Positions 23,272-31,700 of a stretch of DNA of 64,000 bases are shown in pieces. Source of the DNA: CAWBUW01 sp963792075 (GTDB taxonomy: Bacteria; Chloroflexota; Anaerolineae; Anaerolineales; UBA4823). Every line of letters starts with the position of its first letter. Position 1 is the stretch's first letter. The position numbers were made by a program, and so were the translations under genes. The stretch is taken from the NCBI GenBank assembly GCA_963792075.1, contig CAWBUW010000012.1:2542001-2606000 (forward strand), in the 5' to 3' direction. The notes beneath the pieces are model-generated. The model was given only the letters and a program-made list of their open reading frames with translations. It did no database searches and was not told where the DNA came from.

Positions 23272-24273
23272 TCATACGTTCGCATACGGCGAAAGGCGGG
23301 CCAGCTCGCCGCGCAGGCGCAGGATGATGCTCTGGTTGCCCTGTTCATCGCCCAGGGTAGCAAACTGCTGTTTCTTGAACGCCAGCTCGGCACAGGTCTG
23401 GTAGAAGCTGCGGGTTGGGCCATAGCGCCCATTGAAGAGTGCAGCGGTGCGGGCTGCGACCTGGGCCCAGGCGGAGCAGGCCGTGCGGTATTGGGCAAGC
23501 GTGATCACTTGTAAAGTGACCTCTTCTCGCAACTGCGCCACGATCCAGCGGTTCTCACGGTATAAAGCCCAGAGGATGAAGAGCAGCATAAAAAACCAGC
23601 CTGACCAATCCAGCAGAGTGCCGAGGGTGAGCGAGGCCTCGACGGGCAAGAGGCTGGCAAGCGTATTGTGCATAGAATGGGTGAAGATGGCGACGCAAAA
23701 ACCGGCCAGGGGCGCGAAGAATTTCGCCCCCGTGCTGCGGCTGAGGCGGGCGGTTGCCAGGCCGATCCCGGTGAAGGCGGTATAAAATGGGTGCTGCCAC
23801 CCCACCAGGACGACGCGCACAAAAGCCATGAAGAAGACTCCGCCCAGGCCGCTTTCCTGGAAGCCTTTGGTGTAAATATAATAAACGTTTTCTGTCGCGG
23901 CGAAGCCGATGGCGACGATGGCTGCGTAGACGATGCCATCTAAAAGCAAATCGAATTCCCTTCGGAACACCAGGAAGACGATCAACACGGCGAAGCCCTT
24001 AAGCGATTCTTCTACGATCGGGGCGATGATGGAACCCGTGGTCAGTTCCGTGGCTGCCTCTGAGCTGGTAAACAGGTACACACCCAGGCCAAGCAGGGTA
24101 TTGACCACAAATGCGGCGCCGGCTGCGACCACTGCTCCCCAAATGAAGACACCCACGATCAAGTGCAGCGGCTCTTTTTCGTAACGGTCGGTCCAGTAAA
24201 TCAGGTAAGCGAAGAAGAACATGGGGACAAAGCCAAAGAAAAGGGAAAGAAAAAGGCCGAGCGTATTTCCCAT
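23272..24273 (-). CDS. PrsW-type intramembrane protease
   Basis: 333 aa from ATG 24273 with a strong GAGGAGGAATTAATC upstream; the frame extends further 5' but that part overlaps the previous gene. About seven to eight membrane segments fill residues 1-250. Catalytic family motifs are IVEESLKGFAV (Glu-Glu..Lys), DGIVYAAIVAIGFAATENV (Glu) and IFTHSMHNT (His). PrsW relatives are glutamic-type membrane proteases known to cleave anti-sigma factors. The soluble C-terminal tail of about 80 residues is rich in Arg and Gln. It lies 16 bp downstream of the DUF2344 gene, in the same operon. Confidence 0.88.
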   Translation of the reverse strand: MGNTLGLFLSLFFGFVPMFFFAYLIYWTDRYEKEPLHLIVGVFIWGAVVAAGAAFVVNTLLGLGVYLFTSSEAATELTTGSIIAPIVEESLKGFAVLIVFLVFRREFDLLLDGIVYAAIVAIGFAATENVYYIYTKGFQESGLGGVFFMAFVRVVLVGWQHPFYTAFTGIGLATARLSRSTGAKFFAPLAGFCVAIFTHSMHNTLASLLPVEASLTLGTLLDWSGWFFMLLFILWALYRENRWIVAQLREEVTLQVITLAQYRTACSAWAQVAARTAALFNGRYGPTRSFYQTCAELAFKKQQFATLGDEQGNQSIILRLRGELARLSPYANV

Positions 24274-24289
24274 GATTAATTCCTCCTCG

Positions 24290-24940
24290 CTATGCACCTG
24301 CTTCTGCTGGGTCTGGGTTGGCAAAAAATAACCGGGTACGGTGGACGCGCGCCGCTTCCGGGCGAAAACCGAGCGCTTCCAGCAGCTCTTCCGGGCGGCC
24401 CGTCGCGCTGGCACGGGCAGAAAGGCGGGCCTGGAGGCGCGGCAGGCCATCTGGGCTGTCCGCCAGGCGGGAGAGCGATTCGATCAGGGGACGTAAATCG
24501 TAAGGCTTATTCCGCCTTTCCCGAGGCAGGCTGGCAGCCGAGAGGAGCGCGGCCATGCGCCCATCCAGATCGGGCAGCGGCTCGAGCAGTGTGATCTCAT
24601 ATTCGGCGGACTCTACCTGGACCTGAAGCGCCGCTTCGCGCTCATTGACCTTGGCGATGGATTTGACGTGGATGCCGGGGGGCAGGGCCGGCAGCAAAGT
24701 GGATTGGACTTCGGCCAGCTCCAGGTCTTGTTCGAGCCAGACGTCCAATACCTCCGCCTGGCTGGTAAAACCCAGCGGCAGGGCGCAGGCCAGGTTCAGT
24801 CGCGGCTGAGGGTGGAAGCCCTGGCTGTAAGCCAGCGGCAGGTTGGCGCGGCGGAAGGTGCGTTCCCAGGTCTTGTGCAGGTCCAGGTGACCGGTGTACT
24901 GCATGGCGGAGGTCTTGTCGAAAAAGATTCGGTAACGCAT
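24290..24940 (-). CDS. TIGR03936-type radical SAM-linked protein (DUF2344)
   Basis: The 216-aa protein shows the family signature FDKTSAMQYTGHLDLHKTW, then FRRANLPLAYSQGFHPQPRL and ALPLGFTSQAEVLDVWL. In many genomes this protein is encoded next to, or fused with, the TIGR03960 radical-SAM enzyme, as here (2-bp gap). Its biochemical role is not established. The ATG at 24940 lies beside the palindromic repeat that forms the 3' end of the upstream gene. Confidence 0.9.
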   Translation of the reverse strand: MRYRIFFDKTSAMQYTGHLDLHKTWERTFRRANLPLAYSQGFHPQPRLNLACALPLGFTSQAEVLDVWLEQDLELAEVQSTLLPALPPGIHVKSIAKVNEREAALQVQVESAEYEITLLEPLPDLDGRMAALLSAASLPRERRNKPYDLRPLIESLSRLADSPDGLPRLQARLSARASATGRPEELLEALGFRPEAARVHRTRLFFANPDPAEAGA

Positions 24941-24942
24941 GG

Positions 24943-26900
24943 TTACGGTATTTCCCTCATCCCCAACCCTTCCCCCCTAGGGGGAAGGGAGCTTTCATCC
25001 AGGCTGCCGGCGCGCACCGTCTTGGTTTTGACCTCAGGACACTGCCAGACTTCGCCGGGGTTCAGCCTGCGGAGCTCGGCAAAGGTGGGCAAAATACCAC
25101 AGGCGTAACAGTGCTGGCGGCAGTCGAGGCGCGTTTGGCCTTGTAAGCTCCACAGGTAGTCTTCGGTAAGGAATTTCTTACGCACGCCCGTGCTGATGTG
25201 CTCCCAGGGGAAGGTTTCGTCGATCGGGCGGGGGCGGTGCGTATAAAATGAAGGCTCTAACCCGCAAGCTGCGAACGCCTGCAGCCAGGTCTGGTATTGG
25301 TAAATTTCCTGCCAGGCATCGAAACGCGCGCCGGCCTGCCAGGCGTGGTAGATCACTTCTGCCATGCGCCGGTCGCCGCGGGATAACCAGGCTTCCAGCA
25401 TCGTGTCTTCAGGCAGTGTCCAGGTGAGCTTGATATCCCGGTCGTGCAGCTCGCGTTTGAGCAGCGCCTGCTTGGCCTGGATCTGTTCGAAGGTATCGCA
25501 AGGCACCCATTGGAAAGGCGTGTGCGGCTTGGGCACGAAGGTGCTGACACCCGGGTTGACCCGGGCGCGGCGGCCGATGATCTTCCGGCCTTCGGCCAGG
25601 ACTGCCCGGCATAAATCGGCAATGGCCTGCACGTCTTCCAGGGTCTCGGAGGGGTGTCCGATCATGAAATACAGCTTGATCGTCGTCCAGCCGCGGCTGT
25701 AGATCGCCCGGGCGGTCTCGAGGAGCTGTTCCGTGCTGATGGGCTTGTTGATCACCTGGCGCATGCGTTCGGTGGCTGCCTCGGGAGCGAGCGTAAAGGA
25801 ACCGTGGCGCTGGCCGCGCAGGGCATCCATCAAGTCAACCGAGAAGGTGTCGATGCGCAGGGAGGGCAAGGAAATGGAGAGGTGTTTGCCTGCGAAACGC
25901 TGGCTGACGGACTGGACCAGCTCGAGGATATGCGTATAGTCGGAAGATGAGAGAGACAGCAGCCCCACGTCCTCGTAGCCCGTGTGCTGGAGCGCCTCCG
26001 CCAGCGCATCCACGATTTCCCCCACCGGGCGTTGGCGTACCGGGCGGTTGATCATCCCGGCGTGACAGAAGCGGCAGCCGCGAGTGCAGCCGCGCATGAT
26101 CTCGATCGGCACCCGGTTATGCACCGTTTCGATGTAAGGGACGACGAAGCGCGTGGGAGGCGGGGGCAGCTTGGCCACGATGCGCTTGGTGATGGTGAGC
26201 GGCGCGGCCTCATCCAACCGCTCCAGATGGCTAAAAGTGCCATCCGGATGGTAATGGGCGCGGTAAAAGGACGGCACGTAGACGCCGGCGACTTGCGCCA
26301 GGCGCTGCAGCAGACCCAGGCGGGGCTCGCCGGAGCGTTTCCAGGCCTGGTGGGCCACGACCACTTCCTGGATCACTTCTTCACCTTCCCCGATGACGAA
26401 GGCGTCGATGAAAGCGTGCATCGGTTCCGGGTTGTACGTGGCGTGCCCCCCTGCGATCACCAGGGGGTGTTCCGCAGTGCGCTCGCGGCTGAAGAGGGGG
26501 ATTCCAGCCAGGTCCAGCGCATTGAGTGTGTTGGTGTAAAGCGTCTCGTAGGGTAAAGAGAAGCCAACGATGTCAAAAGCAGCCAGGGGATGTTTCGTCT
26601 CCAGCGAATACAGCGGCAGCCCTGTCTGGCGCATGGCTGTTTCCATGTCGGTCCAGGGGATATAGGCGCGTTCTGCCAGGGCATCCGGGAGTTTATTAAT
26701 CAGCTCGTACAGGATGGCCAGGCCCAGGTTGGACATGCCCAGGTCATACAGATCGGGGAAGACCAGGGCCACTTTGGTTTGGATCTGGGCCCAATCCTTG
26801 ACCACCTGGTTGAGCTCCCCCCTGTATACCGGCCTGGCTTCTGCACCGCCGGCAAGATGCGTTCAAGCTGAGATTCGATCTGATGCGGAGAAAATACCAT
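24943..26900 (-). CDS. TIGR03960-type B12-binding/radical SAM protein, frameshifted near its 5' end
   Basis: The main frame (24943-26805, 620 aa) carries the radical SAM cluster EIMRGCTRGCRFCHAG (CxxxCxxC) and a preceding cobalamin-binding-like half with VFPDLYDLGMSNLGLAIL and VIAGGHATYNPEP. The family's true N-terminus is present in another frame from ATG 26900: MVFSPHQIESQLERIL, then PAVQKPGRYTGG. It would continue as ELNQVVKDWAQ if the G6 run at 26817-26822 had seven G. So one base is missing, by mutation or sequencing error; restart at a downstream codon is unlikely to give a full domain. The last 16 codons are encoded by a palindromic repeat. First gene of the operon with DUF2344 and prsW. 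Confidence 0.85.
24955..24993. repeat. Palindromic repeat copy forming the radical-SAM gene's 3' end
   Basis: CCCTCATCCCCAACCC begins as in the 3065 family, followed by an inner palindrome CCCTTCCCC/GGGGAAGGG around CCTAG. On the - strand it encodes the C-terminal residues LPPRGEGLGMREIP and the stop. Confidence 0.75.
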
Positions 26901-26946
26901 TAAACATGACTCCAATAGAAGAAGGTTTTACCACAGAGCAACTGTG

Positions 26947-27915
26947 TTAGAAGTCAAGGGTCTGGCCTGAAACGAGAGGAGAACGCCAGGGAGAATGAGA
27001 GCGCAAGATCGCATTCAAGATGACGAGGAGCTTTCGCATGCAAGCTACCAGAGCGACTTTTTTAAGTTTGCCTGCTTTGAGCAGGGATTGATAGAACTTT
27101 CGGATCACAGGATTAAAGCGAGTGGCAGATAACGTCGCCATATACAGGACATTACGCACAGCCGAACGACCACCGTGGATGCGGCGTTTGCCGGAGTGGC
27201 GACCGCTGTCATGGTTGAGGGGTGCAACGCCGACTAAGGCAGCGATCTCTTTGCGGTCCAGCGTGCCAAGCTCAGGGAGCTCGGCCAGGAGCGTAAAGGC
27301 GGTGACGTTCCCCACCCCAGGCACACTGCGCAGCAAATCCCCTTTTTCTTTCCACAAGGGGGATCCCTGGGTGAAATCATCGAGCTCTTCATCCAGCTTA
27401 CGGATGGCGGATTTCAACCAGTCCAGGTGCTCATGGATCATTTTACGCACTGGTTTTGGGGCGGTGGACAGGCGATTCTGTTCAGCAACGTGCATTTCCA
27501 GGAGTTGGCGACGTCGATTCACCAGGGCAGCCAACTCCTGCTCCGCAGGACTGGGCAGCACAGACGGCTCCGGTCGCACCGCTTCAGCAAACCGGGCTAA
27601 TAGTTGGGCGTCCAAGCGATCGGTCTTGGCCAATTGGCCAATCGACTTGGCAAACTCTCGCACCCGCCCAGGATTGACCCGGGCGACCTGGAAGCCAGCC
27701 GCATACAACTCCGCCAACGCCAGGCCTTCAAACCCACCGGTGGATTCCAACACGATCAGCGTGGGCTTCAACTCTGCGAGCTTCTCTTTCAGACTGGATA
27801 AACCAGTGGGGCTGTTTTCCACTGCCCAGGTCGCACCACTGGCGCCAGCTCCGATATCGAGACGCTCTTTTGATACATCGATGCCCACAAATAAGGAGGT
27901 TGATACTTCAGCCAT
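26947..27915 (-). CDS. IS110-family transposase (DEDD recombinase)
   Basis: The 322-aa protein has a RuvC-like DEDD domain with Asp13 (GIDVSKERLD), Glu57 (VLESTGG), Asp99 and Asp102 (KTDRLDAQLLARF). The C-terminal Transposase_20 domain has SVPGVGNVTAFTLLAELPEL and the serine in HGGRSAVRNVLYMA (Ser251). It has full length and no breaks, so the element could be active. Family members use a structured RNA from the element's non-coding end to choose donor and target sites. Confidence 0.95.
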   Translation of the reverse strand: MAEVSTSLFVGIDVSKERLDIGAGASGATWAVENSPTGLSSLKEKLAELKPTLIVLESTGGFEGLALAELYAAGFQVARVNPGRVREFAKSIGQLAKTDRLDAQLLARFAEAVRPEPSVLPSPAEQELAALVNRRRQLLEMHVAEQNRLSTAPKPVRKMIHEHLDWLKSAIRKLDEELDDFTQGSPLWKEKGDLLRSVPGVGNVTAFTLLAELPELGTLDRKEIAALVGVAPLNHDSGRHSGKRRIHGGRSAVRNVLYMATLSATRFNPVIRKFYQSLLKAGKLKKVALVACMRKLLVILNAILRSHSPWRSPLVSGQTLDF

Positions 27916-28085
27916 TTTTTCTGCACCTCAAAGAGCAATTTCAGCCCATTCTAGCAGAATACGGGCTCTGTGGCCCACACAACTGTTCGGGCTGTTTGAG
28001 AAACAGGGACGGCGACCCATGCTCTGTGACGGTCTCAGAACCCAGACACGACCGGCCTGCCGCCCCCAATGCCTATCATACTAGA
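27916..28085 (-). ncRNA. Putative IS110 bridge RNA region
   Basis: The transposase's 5' non-coding end on the - strand folds readily. CGGTC/GACCG and GGG..CGGC/GCCG..CCC stems frame a first loop; CTGTTT/AAACAG is a linker hairpin; CAGCCC/GGGCTG encloses a second loop. Each loop contains CACAGAG (complements of 28022-28028 and 27966-27972), matching the complement of the 7-bp core flanking the element. The second loop also contains ACAGTTG (27980-27986), identical to the element's right end (26939-26945). This is the expected layout of target- and donor-binding loops. Exact RNA ends are unknown. Confidence 0.6.
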
Positions 28086-28165
28086 CACAGAGTACGCAGA
28101 GAGTAAGAGGAGTAAGAAAGAGAATAAAGGTAGAGAAATCAGAGGTGAATCCTCTTCTCTTTTTC

Positions 28166-28615
28166 TTATTCCAGAATCCAGCGATCAAGATCGCGTGACC
28201 AGGCGACGAGCTCTTCTGGCCGGAACCAGAGTGCTATTTCTTTCTCCCCATTTTCGAGGATATCTGAGGCGTGGGTCAGGTTGCGACCTACCTGGAGAGC
28301 AAAATCATGGCGTACTGTCCCCGGCGCAGCCTCAGTAGGACGGGTGGCGCCCATGGTCTGGCGGACTGCCGCAATGGCACTGGGGCCTTCCCAAACCATC
28401 GCCATCACCGGGGCCGAGGTGATATAGCTAATCAGCCCATCATAAAAGGCTTTACCTTTATGAATGGCATAATGTGTCTCGGCCAGCTCCGTGCTGACTG
28501 CCATGAATTTAGCAGCGATAAGGCGCAGGCCACGTCGCTCAAGACGTGAGATGACTTCACCGATCAAGCCACGCTGTACACCATCTGGCTTTACAAGTAC
28601 TAATGTTCTTTCCAC
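28166..28615 (-). CDS. ndk: Nucleoside diphosphate kinase
   Basis: Exchanges the terminal phosphate between NTPs and NDPs. I chose GTG 28615 (product MERTLVLVKPDGVQRGLIG, 149 aa) because GGAGG lies about 7 nt before it and the family begins exactly so; a TTG four codons upstream would include the binding site itself. Motifs are KPDGVQRGLIGE, the Lys/Arg nucleotide contacts, and the active-site His in GRNLTHASD followed by EKEIALWF. It is separated from the giant TPR gene by a hairpin, and the IS110 element lies downstream. Confidence 0.93.
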   Translation of the reverse strand: MERTLVLVKPDGVQRGLIGEVISRLERRGLRLIAAKFMAVSTELAETHYAIHKGKAFYDGLISYITSAPVMAMVWEGPSAIAAVRQTMGATRPTEAAPGTVRHDFALQVGRNLTHASDILENGEKEIALWFRPEELVAWSRDLDRWILE

Positions 28616-28648
28616 AAAATCCTCCAAAAATCAGTGTGATACGATATC

Positions 28649-28690
28649 GTGATGTACAAGCCCTCATGAGTGAGGGCTTGTACATCACGA
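28649..28690 (-). terminator. 19-bp perfect hairpin after the giant TPR gene
   Basis: CGTGATGTACAAGCCCTCA (28649-28667) pairs exactly with 28672-28690 around a 4-nt loop. It lies 20 bp beyond the stop of the TPR gene and 34 bp before the ndk start. No T-run follows. Confidence 0.55.
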
Positions 28691-28710
28691 CGCGTTAACT
28701 TAGAAATGAA

Positions 28711-31700
28711 CTAGCGCAGCAGTTCCTCTGCCCGGCTATAAGCATCCAACGCTTCCTGGAGTTGATCGTTGCGCAAATAAGCGTCGCCCAGGGTCTGCCA
28801 AAGGTTGATTTCCTGAGGCTGGCGGGATAGGGTTTCTTGTAGATCCTGGATGATTGCCGGCAGGAGGGTGTTATTCATGATCAACTGGTTATAACCTGCG
28901 GCTGCGGAGGCAAAATCATTCGCTTCGATTGCAGCACGTACTTCCAGCAAGGCGGCTTCGTTGGCGTTCGTTGGCACGCTAAAACGATGTTCAGCCGGAG
29001 CGGGATGGGGTTCTGCGACTTTGATTTCAACGTGATCGCGTAGGCTCTCTACGTCCAGCATGGAGAGTCCGGGTACATTGGCCAAATCCTCAAGGTGGTA
29101 GAAGGGACCGTGCGCCTGGCGGTAGGTGAGGATATCCTGGGCGGCAATAAAGCCCAAACCTGGCAGGCGTTCCAATTGGGCCAGCGAAGCTGCATTGATG
29201 TCGATCTTGAGCGGAGCGGCGCCAATGGGTTGGGTGCCGCGTTTATCCGCTGCGATCACAGGCCGGGTTGCTTCTTCTCCCTTGGTGATCCAGGATAAAT
29301 CTTCCTCGGCTGCGCTGGACGTTGGCTGGGTCGCGGCGAGCGGCGTTTCGGCCGGTGGCTTTATCCAACCTGGGATTTCCTCGATGCTGGGTGCGGCCGG
29401 GATGGTCTCTTCTTCAGAAATCTTCCCTGCGGTGACCCAGGCGGGTGGCTCGATGGGGCGTCCTTGCTGCGGGGTGCTGAGCTGCTCTTCGGGAACACCT
29501 TGTTTGGCAGCCAGGGATTCCATCCAGGCAATTGCTTCGGTTTCGCTGGGAGCTGCTTCTTCAACCACTGGTGCCGGCTGTGTCTCTTCAACTGGCGGCT
29601 CTACGACAGGTTGCGAGGGCATTTCCGCTTGGCGAGCTACATAAACGGAGGCGTCTTCGCCCATGGTTTCAGATACAACTTCCTCGAGCCAGCCTTCTTC
29701 GCCTTCGTGCTTGGCAGCCAGGGAAGCGAGGAAGTCCAGGGCGGCATCTTCGTCCATCAGCCCCGTCTCGGCGGCTTCAGGAGCAGCCGGGGGCTGTGCA
29801 AAGAGAGTTTCTTCCATTGCCGGTGGTTCGGCCACCGGTTCCGCGGGGGCGGCTTCTTCAGCCGCTACAGGTTCCATTGTTTTCAGCCAGTCAGGGATTT
29901 CTTCAGCAGCCGCTGCTTCAGCGGCTACAGGTTCAACAGCTTTGGGTTCCATCGCTACCGGCTCCGCAGGCGTCTCTGTTTCAATGGCCTTGAGCCAGTC
30001 GGGGACTTCGCCAGCTTCTGCGGCAGCGACAGGTTCCGCCGCTACGGGCGGCTGTGCGATGAGGGTCTCGAAATCGACCGGTTCAGCCGCGGACTCCGTG
30101 GGCGTTTCTGTTTCAATGGCCTTGAGCCAGTCAGGGACTTCGCCAGCTTCTGCGGCAGCTACAGGTTCTGCGGCTACAGGCTCCGCAGCCGCCGGCGGCT
30201 TTGCAATGAGCGTCTCGAAGTCAACGGGTTCGGCTGCTACAGGCTGCACGGCAGGTGTCTGACCGGCGAAAACGGAGGCGTCTTCGCCCATGGTTTCAGA
30301 TACGACACCCTCGAGCCAACCTTCTTCGCCTTCGTGCTTGGCAGCCAGGGAAGCGAGGAAGTCCAGAGCGGCATCTTCGTCCATCAGCCCCGTCTCGGCG
30401 GCTTCAGGAGCAGCCGGGGGCTGTGCAAAGAGGGTTTCTTCCATTGCCGGCGGTTCGGCTACCGGTTCCACGGGGGCGGCTTCTTCAGCCGCTACAGGCT
30501 CCATCGTTTTCAGCCAGTCAGGGATTTCTTCAGCAGCCGCTGCTTCAGCGGCTACAGGTTCAACAGCTTCGGGTTCCATCGCTACCGGCTCCGCAGGCGT
30601 CTCTGTTTCAATGGCCTTGAGCCAGTCGGGGACTTCGCCAGCTTCTGCGGCAGCGACAGGTTCCGCCGCTACGGGCGGCTGTGCGATGAGGGTCTCGAAA
30701 TCGACCGGTTCAGCCGCGGACTCCGTGGGCGTTTCTGTTTCAATGGCCTTGAGCCAGTCAGGGACTTCGCCAGCTTCTGCGGCAGCTACAGGTTCTGCGG
30801 CTACAGGCTCCGCAGCCGCCGGCGGCTTTGCAATGAGCGTCTCGAAGTCAACGGGTTCGGCTGCTACAGGCTGCACGGCAGGTGTCTGACCGGCGAAAAC
30901 GGAGGCGTCTTCGCCCATGGTTTCAGATACGACACCCTCGAGCCAACCTTCTTCGCCTTCGTGCTTGGCAGCCAGGGAAGCGAGGAAGTCCAGGGCGGCA
31001 TCTTCGTCCATCAGCCCCGTCTCGGCGGCTTCAGGAGCAGCCGGGGGCTGTGCAAAGAGGGTTTCTTCCATTGCCAGCGGTTCGGCCACCGGTTCCACGG
31101 GGGCGGCTTCTTCAGCCGCTACAGGTTCCATCGTTTTCAGCCAGTCAGGGATTTCTTCAGCAGCCGCTGCTTCAGCGGCTACAGGTTCAACAGCTTCGGG
31201 TCCCATCGCTACCGGCTCTATTGGCGTTTCTGTTTCAATGGCCTTGAGCCAATCGGGGACTTCGCCAGTTTCTGCTGCCGCTACAGGCTCCGCAGCCGCT
31301 GGCGGCTTTGCAATGAGCGTCTCGAAGTCGATGGGTTCGGCCGCAGCCGGTTCTGCTGCAACAGACTCTGTGGGCGTTTCTGTTTCTATGGCCTTGAGCC
31401 AGTCGGGGATTTCGCCAGCTTCTGCGGCAGCGACAGGTTCTGCGGCAACCGGCTCCGCAGCCGCCGGCGGCTTTGCAATGAGCGTCTCGAAGTCAACGGG
31501 TTCGGCTGCTACAGGCTGCACGGCAGGTGTCTGACCAGCGAAAACGGAGGCGTCTTCGCCCATGGTTTCAGATACGACTCCCTCAAGCCAGCCTTCTTCG
31601 CCTTCGTGCTTGGCAGCCAGCGAAGCGAGGAAATCCAGGGCGGCATCTTCGTCCATCAGCCCCGTCTCGGCGGCTTCAGGAGCAGCCGGGGGCTGTGCAA

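Larger units (their letters stand above)
26939..28092 (-). mobile_element. IS110-family insertion sequence (about 1.15 kb)
   Basis: One DEDD transposase gene, a short 3' end (8 bp after the stop codon) and a 170-bp non-coding 5' end. The direct repeat CACAGAG at 26932-26938 and 28086-28092 marks the exchanged core; removing the element with one copy rejoins TTTTACCACAGAG to TACGCAGAGAG. There are no terminal inverted repeats, as normal for the IS110 group. The element sits between ndk and the radical-SAM gene and may have separated the latter from its promoter. Confidence 0.8.

Noticed and set aside
28022..28092. CRISPR-like repetition of CACAGAG around the IS110 element
   Set aside because: Only a 7-mer recurs, with irregular spacing; there is no 25-40-bp repeat/spacer structure and no cas gene anywhere in the window.
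28093..28165. Terminator of ndk
   Set aside because: Purine/pyrimidine-rich pairing (GAGG/CCTC with extensions) is too irregular to claim.
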